From contig CAIYSK010000106.1 in assembly GCA_903928835.1 (NCBI GenBank), positions 1 to 11,098 on the forward strand: DNA of 11,098 nt, read 5' to 3'. This document shows, piece by piece, positions 6,634-11,098 of the stretch. A program made the position numbers and the translations under genes. The number at the start of each line of letters is the position of its first letter. The stretch's first letter is position 1. The notes under the pieces are model-generated. The model was not told where the DNA came from. It ran no database searches and saw nothing but the letters and a program-made list of their open reading frames with translations. The stretch comes from an uncultured cyanobacterium (GTDB lineage Bacteria > Cyanobacteriota > Cyanobacteriia > PCC-6307 > Cyanobiaceae).

Positions 6634-7668
6634 CTAGGGAGCTGCGGCATCCCAAAGGGTTTGCAGCGCCAGCCGCGCCTCGGGGGCGAATGGGGGCAAG
6701 CTCCAGCAGCGCTCGAGCACCCCATCGCTGGGCAGCAGCAACTGGGCCACAGGCTCGGGGAAGCCCCGCAGCACTGGCTCGATCACCGCGCGCGGCAGGG
6801 GCGGCACCCAGCCTTTGAGCAGCAGGCCTTCCAGCAGGGATCGGTCCCAGAGCTTCTGGATCCAGGCCGCCGGTAGGGGTGCCCCTGATCCGGCTGAGGA
6901 TCCAGCGACTGATCCGCTCACCCCAGGCGCTGGCTGCAACAACAGTTGCCAGGTAAGCGGTGCTCCAGTGGCGGGAAGCACCACCTGGAGGCGCTGATCC
7001 CTTCGCAACAGGGGGATGACCCGCTGCAACGGGGTGACCAGGGCCTGGGCTTCACCACTGAGCAAAAGGTTTAAACCATCCCGTTCGTCGTAGGCAAGGG
7101 CCTGGCGCCGCAGGGCCATCAGGGGCTCGAGGCCATTGCCCAGCAGGGCCATCGCCACCCGCGGGCTCGAGGGCAGCACCAGCTGGCCCTTGAGGCTGGG
7201 ATCCAGCAGAAGCTCCCATCCCTCCGCCCGCCGCTGGGCCAGGTCGGGACGGTTGCGCAACACCAAAACCCAGGGCGAAAAGGCCCAGGGAAACGCCAAG
7301 GCCGGCGAACCCTCGGGCGCAAATAACCGGCTCACCGGCCCGGCCCAGGGCGCCAGTCGTCGCAGCTCAGCTTCCACACCAATCGGCTGGAGGTGCTGGC
7401 GGGGCAGGGCAGAAGCCCAGCCATCGGAGAGGGCCCAGAGCGCCGCCTTGCTGCGGGCGACGGCCTCGGGATCGCCCAACCAGCTGGCCTGCCAGCCCGC
7501 TGGCAGTTGCTGGCTCCAGGCCTGGGGGAACTGGCCCTCCACCGCCGCCAAGAGCTGGTTCTTATCCCGATTACAACCTGCCAGAAGCCCAGGCGCCGCC
7601 ACCGCGGCCCCGGAGATCAGGCCAAGCCGCAGCAACTGACGGCGGGAGAGCGCTTCACCAAAACCCAT
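6634..7668 (-). CDS. Tat-signal lipoprotein, solute-binding protein of polyamine-binding (PotD-like) type
   Basis: The 344-residue product starts with a twin-arginine signal (SRRQLLR, residues 8-14), a hydrophobic stretch, and a lipobox LLAGC with Cys32. It is therefore likely exported folded and lipid-anchored outside the cytoplasmic membrane. The rest resembles extracellular solute-binding proteins of the spermidine/putrescine class: FPWAFSPWVLVLRNRPDLAQ, WELLLDPSLKGQLVLPSSPR (the W-x-x-L-x-D-P-x-L-K-G signature), LNLLLSGEAQALVTPLQ, and the C-terminal WVPPLPRAVIEPVLRGFPE. A Gly/Ser-rich low-complexity insertion (GSVAGSSAGSG) interrupts the second lobe. No permease or ATPase gene is present here, so the ligand and partner transporter are unknown. 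The ATG at 7668 was chosen because it directly precedes the Tat motif; the frame runs upstream into the CobT-like gene, from whose stop it is separated by 10 bases. Confidence 0.8.
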   Translation of the reverse strand: MGFGEALSRRQLLRLGLISGAAVAAPGLLAGCNRDKNQLLAAVEGQFPQAWSQQLPAGWQASWLGDPEAVARSKAALWALSDGWASALPRQHLQPIGVEAELRRLAPWAGPVSRLFAPEGSPALAFPWAFSPWVLVLRNRPDLAQRRAEGWELLLDPSLKGQLVLPSSPRVAMALLGNGLEPLMALRRQALAYDERDGLNLLLSGEAQALVTPLQRVIPLLRRDQRLQVVLPATGAPLTWQLLLQPAPGVSGSVAGSSAGSGAPLPAAWIQKLWDRSLLEGLLLKGWVPPLPRAVIEPVLRGFPEPVAQLLLPSDGVLERCWSLPPFAPEARLALQTLWDAAAP

Positions 7669-7678
7669 GGGCCCGACC

Positions 7679-8812
7679 CTAGGCTCCGAGCCACTGCGAA
7701 CACAGGGCGTCGCAGGCGGAAGCCAGCGCCTGGGGGGAGTGGCCGCAGCGCTCCCAAAGCAGCGCCAATCCGCCCGCCCCCACACCCTCCTTCACGTAAC
7801 CCCGTTCGTAATCCCGCAGGGCCTGACTGCGGCAATCGGAAAAGCGCAGGCCGGCCACCTGGGGCACAAGGGGCTGCTCGAGCCCCCAGCGCCCGGCAAT
7901 CCGCTCCAGCAGCAGGGCAAGATTGCTGCCCCTGTCTTGGGCCACCCAAGCGGTGGTTGCCACCTGCACCAGGTCCAACAGCGCCGGCCGCCCCTGGGCA
8001 GGGGCGATCGCCAGGGCCAACGCCAACACCGCCGCCATCTGACTTCCCCCGGCCAAGAGCACCGGTACCCCCTGGGCCGCAGCCCCGAGCACCAAGCCCG
8101 CCGCCAGGGGCTGCATCGGGTCCCCCACCGCAGCAACCACAGCCAAGGGATCCCAGGCTGGATTCGTGCTCTGCCCCCGCTTTGGGTTCACCCTGGCAAG
8201 CCCCTGGTCAACCAGGGCCGCCTTCAGCCCATGGGCAGGATGGCGCAGGCTGCCGCTCACCAAGCCCTGGGCCCTAACGCCCAAGCCTTCGAGAACAGCC
8301 AGGGCCGTGGTGGTGCCGCCCGGCACGCATTCCGCCACCACCAACGGACTCGGCGACAAGCCTCCAGCACCAGCAGGCCTTCCCAACCGTTCTCCCCAGC
8401 GCAGGCCCCGGGCCAGCAGCGCCTGCACCCGCCCTAGGTCCATGGCGATCCCACTGCTCAAGCAGCGTGCTGGAGCGCTGCCCTCCAGGGCAGGCAGGCG
8501 CAGGTGGGGGATGGCCGGCGCCACCGGGCAACCCAGATCCACCACCTGGGTGTGGGCCAACAGGCCCAAATCCCTTAGCACAACATGGCTGATCAAGGCC
8601 GGAGTCACCCCCGCCGGCAGGGGCGGCAGGCCATGGGCCCGCTGAGCCAAGGGGCCCAAAAGCAGGAGCTCCGCATCGGCAGCGGCGGTTTGACGGCGGG
8701 ATAGGGGGCTAGCGCCAGCTGCAGAGATGCCCTCCACCGACGCCGTTTCGGTGGCAGCGAGCAGCAGCAGGATGCGGCTCGTCGGCCAGGGAGGGGAGCC
8801 TGGAGCCTGCAT
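7679..8812 (-). CDS. CobT-like nicotinate-nucleotide phosphoribosyltransferase homologue (TIGR00303/UPF0284 type)
   Basis: The 377-residue protein resembles the archaeal/cyanobacterial branch related to CobT, the enzyme that activates the lower base of cobamides with nicotinate mononucleotide. Visible family features are an N-terminal LLLAATETASVEGISAAG, VVDLGCPVAPAIPHLRL (90-106), the LVVAECVPGGTTTALAVLEGLG segment (157-178) with the phosphate-binding-like PGGTTTA, HPAHGLKAALVDQGL (191-205), DPLAVVAAVGDPMQPLAAGLVLGA (221-244), GVPVLLAGGSQMAAVLALA (248-266), and RGYVKEGVGAGG (337-348). Marine picocyanobacteria make pseudocobalamin with adenine as lower base, so the true substrate here is uncertain. 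It starts 6 bases after the DUF2232 gene and ends 10 bases before the Tat lipoprotein gene, consistent with one operon. It ends in TAG. The family is recognised from motifs only; enzymatic role is inference. Confidence 0.8.
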   Translation of the reverse strand: MQAPGSPPWPTSRILLLLAATETASVEGISAAGASPLSRRQTAAADAELLLLGPLAQRAHGLPPLPAGVTPALISHVVLRDLGLLAHTQVVDLGCPVAPAIPHLRLPALEGSAPARCLSSGIAMDLGRVQALLARGLRWGERLGRPAGAGGLSPSPLVVAECVPGGTTTALAVLEGLGVRAQGLVSGSLRHPAHGLKAALVDQGLARVNPKRGQSTNPAWDPLAVVAAVGDPMQPLAAGLVLGAAAQGVPVLLAGGSQMAAVLALALAIAPAQGRPALLDLVQVATTAWVAQDRGSNLALLLERIAGRWGLEQPLVPQVAGLRFSDCRSQALRDYERGYVKEGVGAGGLALLWERCGHSPQALASACDALCSQWLGA

Positions 8813-8818
8813 GGATCG

Positions 8819-9466
8819 CTAGAGCGGATCCATCGCCACCACCACCCGCAGCAACTCGGGAGGTTCGGGAATCGGCGACTTCAGCCTGGGGAAAATCCAA
8901 TAGGCCACGGCGTGCATGGCCAGCACCACAACAACGTTTTGGAACAGCACCAAAACCAAGGCCAGCAGCTGAACCTGGGCCAAATCCACGGCCCCGCTAT
9001 GGCCGATCAAGGAGGCCAGTTTCTCCATCAAGCCCGCCGCCGCACTGGTGATCACCACCCAGAGGTTTTGGCCCACCAGCACCGACAGCACCGCCACCCG
9101 CACCAGGAAACCCACCGCGCCAATCAGGCTGCCCAGCCCCCAGCTCCACCACCAGCTGGCGCCCCGCCTCCAACACCACCCCATCCAGAGGGCAAGGGCG
9201 CCATAGGGGAACAGCACCAGCAGGCCCCGGATCGGGCCCATCAGCGCCAGCAGGAGCAGGGCCGTCACCACCACCCCCTCCACCGCGCAGCGCCAGCCGT
9301 GGCGCAACTGGAGCAGGGCGAGGGGCAGGGGCAGGGCCAGCCGAAACAACGGACTGCCCACGGGCAGGTAATAAAGGGCGATCCACAGCAAGGCTGTGGC
9401 AGCAGCGAGGTACGCCGTATCCATCAGCTGCCTGGCCTGGCGGTGGCTTAGGGGATGGCGGGTCAT
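8819..9466 (-). CDS. DUF2232 integral membrane protein
   Basis: The 215-residue product is strongly hydrophobic, with about five to six membrane segments (AYLAAATALLWIALYYLPV, LFRLALPLPLALLQLRHG, AVEGVVVTALLLLALMGPI, GLLVLFPYGALALWMGW, a central helix after WWWSWGLGSLIG, and VQLLALVLVLFQNVVVVLAMHA). This matches DUF2232, whose S-component-like fold has suggested a transport-related role, but no substrate is known. The region PVGSPLFRLALPLPLALLQLRHGWR is typical of cyanobacterial members. Its ATG shares one base with the stop of the preceding lipoprotein gene (TGATG on the - strand), pointing to translational coupling. It lies 6 bases before the CobT-like gene. A second Met at residue 15 is an alternative start, but the one-base overlap favours the first. 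Confidence 0.8.
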   Translation of the reverse strand: MTRHPLSHRQARQLMDTAYLAAATALLWIALYYLPVGSPLFRLALPLPLALLQLRHGWRCAVEGVVVTALLLLALMGPIRGLLVLFPYGALALWMGWCWRRGASWWWSWGLGSLIGAVGFLVRVAVLSVLVGQNLWVVITSAAAGLMEKLASLIGHSGAVDLAQVQLLALVLVLFQNVVVVLAMHAVAYWIFPRLKSPIPEPPELLRVVVAMDPL

Positions 9467-9954
9467 CAGCGCGGCTGGGGGGCCGGGGTGACGCTGGGAT
9501 TAGCGCCCTGGCCCTGGCTGCCATTGCGCACCCGCTCAATCGTTTCCACTTCAAAGGACACACCAGCGGCGCGCAGGGCCTTGGTCACGACCTCGGCGGG
9601 GGCGGAAGGATCCGCCGCGGGCAATTTGATCGTCACCCGGTAGGGCGCCGGAGCCAGGGTGACCGGAGCCGGCAAGGGTTTGGCTTCCGGAGCCTTGGCC
9701 GTGGAAGCCGCCACCTTGGCGAGTTTCGCCGGATCGCTGGTTTTAGCTAGGTCAGCCGTTTTCGCTAAATCAGTCGTTTTGGCTGCATCGGGGCCCAGGG
9801 CCGGATCGGGCTTGGTGGCCGTTGCTCGCCCGGCGGGGGCACCAGCCCCAGGCGGGCTGGAGAAACTGCGGGAGAGTTGGTCGCCAAAGGGCGTGCCACT
9901 GCAACCGCCCAGCAGCAGAACCCCAGCAAGGCCCACCAGGGTTCGGCGCGCCAT
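9466..9954 (-). CDS. Small lipoprotein with a tandem hexapeptide repeat linker
   Basis: The 162-residue product has a short signal peptide (MARRTLVGLAGVLLLGGCS) whose LLGGC lipobox places the lipidated Cys at residue 18. A low-complexity, Ala/Lys/Pro-rich stretch (about 35-100) follows, including four successive six-residue units DAAKTT, DLAKTA, DLAKTS and DPAKLA. A compact C-terminal segment (about 104-145, PYRVTIKLPAADPSAPAEVVTKALRAAGVSFEVETIERV) looks like a small alpha/beta fold. I do not recognise a named family. The architecture suggests a membrane-anchored domain on a flexible tether, facing periplasm or lumen. Both ends overlap neighbours by one base (TGATG), with topA upstream and the DUF2232 gene downstream, so it is expressed with them. 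Two Pro-rich ends flank the folded part. Confidence 0.72.
   Translation of the reverse strand: MARRTLVGLAGVLLLGGCSGTPFGDQLSRSFSSPPGAGAPAGRATATKPDPALGPDAAKTTDLAKTADLAKTSDPAKLAKVAASTAKAPEAKPLPAPVTLAPAPYRVTIKLPAADPSAPAEVVTKALRAAGVSFEVETIERVRNGSQGQGANPSVTPAPQPR
9722..9793 (-). repeat. Degenerate tandem repeat, 18-base unit, about 4 copies
   Basis: Four successive 18-base units can be lined up on the + strand (starting at 9722, 9740, 9758 and 9776), each with a central TTT(T)-x-GCT/GCC core. They encode the hexapeptide repeats D-x-A-K-x-x in the linker of the lipoprotein. The copies differ at several bases, so the repeat is old or under protein-level constraint. It is visibly richer in A/T than its surroundings. 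Confidence 0.7.
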
Positions 9955-11098
9955 CAGCGATCCGCGGCCTTGATCACCCGCACGGCGCTGGCCCGCAGGC
10001 GGCCCGTTTTGGTGGTGGCTGGTGGTTTTTTAGCCGCGGGCTTAGCGGCTGCCTTGGTGGTGGCTGCCTTAGTCGCAGCTGGCTTGGTCGCGGCCTTGGC
10101 AGTGGTTTTCTTGGCTGCGCTGCCCGAGGCCTTGCGCCCCTTGGTTCCCTTGCCAGTGGCGGCCTTCGCTGCCAGCAGTTCCACCGCCTGCTCCAGGGTG
10201 ATGGTGTCGGCGGTACTGCCTTCTGGCAGGGAGGCATTCACCTTGCCCTGCTTCACATAGAGGCCATAGGGGCCGTCGAACAACTGCACGGCCTCATCGC
10301 CGCCCTCGGGCGTGCCGAGATCCTTCAGAGCCGTCCGGCCGCCCCGACCTTTTTTGGGGGTGGCCAGCAGCTCGACGGCCCGGCTTAAGCCAATCGAGAG
10401 CACCTCGTCTTCCGCCTTGATCGAACGGTAATCCTTTTCCCCCTTGCCCTTGTCGTGCACCACATAGGGCCCAAAGCGGCCAAGACCGGCCTGCACCTTG
10501 CCGCCATCGGGATGCTCACCCAAATGGCGGGGCAACCGCAGCAGGCCGAGGGCATCGTCCAGGGTGAGGGATTCCGGGCTGACCCCCTTAGGCAAGGAGG
10601 TGCGCTTCGGTTTGGGGATCTCATCACTCACCTGCCCCCGCTGGAGGTAGGGGCCGTACTGGCCAAACAGGAGATAGATCTGCTCGCCAGTTTCCGGGTC
10701 TTCGCCGATCGATTCAGGGCCATCGGCCTTTTGCTTGAGGATCAGCTCAGCCTTCTCGGCGTCGAGGTCGGCAGGGGTGATCTCCTGGGGGAGGGTGGCC
10801 TTGAGCAGTTCTTCGGTGCCATCCTCCGCCACCCGCTTGGTTTCCAGATAGGCCCCAAACCGGCCGATGCGCACCACACAGGGCAGCCCCTCCAGGACCA
10901 CCGTGCGCGACACCCCCGGATCAATGTCGCCTTCCCGCTGCTGGACCAGGGTCTCCAGACCCTGGTCACCCTTGAAGAACTGGGTGAGGTAGGGCAGCCA
11001 CTCTTCCTTGCCAGTGGAGATGTCGTCGAGGCTGTTCTCCATCTTCGCGGTGAAGCTGGTATCCACCAGTTCGGGGAAGTGCTCCTCCAGCAGGGCCG
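9954..11098 (-). CDS. topA: DNA topoisomerase I, C-terminal part (gene enters from the right edge)
   Basis: Topoisomerase I relaxes negative supercoils through a transient 5'-phosphotyrosine break. The frame is open from 11096 to the TGA at 9954-9956, giving 380 residues; the Toprim domain and active-site Tyr lie outside the window. The visible part begins at the end of the catalytic core (ALLEEHFPELVDTSFTAKME) and continues with C-terminal repeats: GRFGAYLETKR, FGQYGPYLQRGQ, GRFGPYVVHDKGKGEKDYRSIK and DGPYGLYVKQGK. These are the Cys-free repeats with the G-x-(F/Y)-G-x-Y core seen in many bacterial and cyanobacterial TopA proteins. The last 75 or so residues form a Lys/Ala/Thr/Pro-rich, histone H1-like tail that probably binds DNA electrostatically. 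The stop overlaps the lipoprotein ATG by one base (TGATG). GTG at 11066 is inside the gene and is not its start. Identity is sure. Confidence 0.95.
   Translation of the reverse strand, partial: ALLEEHFPELVDTSFTAKMENSLDDISTGKEEWLPYLTQFFKGDQGLETLVQQREGDIDPGVSRTVVLEGLPCVVRIGRFGAYLETKRVAEDGTEELLKATLPQEITPADLDAEKAELILKQKADGPESIGEDPETGEQIYLLFGQYGPYLQRGQVSDEIPKPKRTSLPKGVSPESLTLDDALGLLRLPRHLGEHPDGGKVQAGLGRFGPYVVHDKGKGEKDYRSIKAEDEVLSIGLSRAVELLATPKKGRGGRTALKDLGTPEGGDEAVQLFDGPYGLYVKQGKVNASLPEGSTADTITLEQAVELLAAKAATGKGTKGRKASGSAAKKTTAKAATKPAATKAATTKAAAKPAAKKPPATTKTGRLRASAVRVIKAADR

Noticed and set aside
6605..6640. GGGCTG/GGGCTA short repeats at the convergent gene ends, as a bidirectional terminator
   Set aside because: No stable inverted repeat or T-run is visible; it mostly reflects GC-rich codons and the two stop regions.
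8004..8011. GCGATCGC (HIP1-like octamer)
   Set aside because: Only one copy noticed in the window, inside a coding region; not enough to claim enrichment.

Overview
This is a gene-dense, GC-rich window. It most likely comes from a picocyanobacterium of the Synechococcus/Cyanobium type. That assignment is inferred from the ctaCDE oxidase operon, a cyanobacterial-type AbrB regulator (cyAbrB), a DUF2232 membrane protein, and a TIGR00303-type CobT homologue downstream of topA. No marker gene fixes the species. Genes are packed with gaps of a few bases to about 70 bases, and no gene-free stretch exceeds 100 bases.

Region 1 (1-3032, + strand) is a cytochrome c oxidase operon. It holds ctaC (5' end missing), ctaD and ctaE, encoding subunits II, I and III of an aa3-type terminal oxidase. 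The most notable signal in the window is here: ctaD carries an in-frame TAG at 1486-1488. The codon falls exactly where the family has the Tyr of the helix VI Y-S-H-P-A-V-Y motif. Everything on both sides, including the metal ligands, stays in frame and looks intact.

Region 2 (3104-4064) holds a cyAbrB-type regulator following ctaE on the same strand. It converges, with 4 bases between, on a DUF308/HdeD-like membrane protein that lies downstream of ribE on the - strand.

Region 3 (4102-6621) has riboflavin synthase (ribE, -) divergent from a bifunctional-nuclease-domain protein (+) across 50 bases. The latter overlaps by 29 bases an aldo/keto reductase with a C-terminal pair of 4Fe-4S motifs.

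Region 4 (6634-11098, all - strand) reads topA (5' part missing), a small repeat-bearing lipoprotein, a DUF2232 membrane protein, a CobT-like phosphoribosyltransferase homologue, and a Tat-type lipoprotein resembling polyamine-binding proteins. The first three are joined by one-base TGATG stop/start overlaps and the rest by gaps of 6 and 10 bases, so this is very probably one transcript.

I found no mobile element, CRISPR array, tRNA or rRNA. Apart from the interrupted ctaD, most of the window looks like ordinary core genome, and I do not see a novel multi-gene system.
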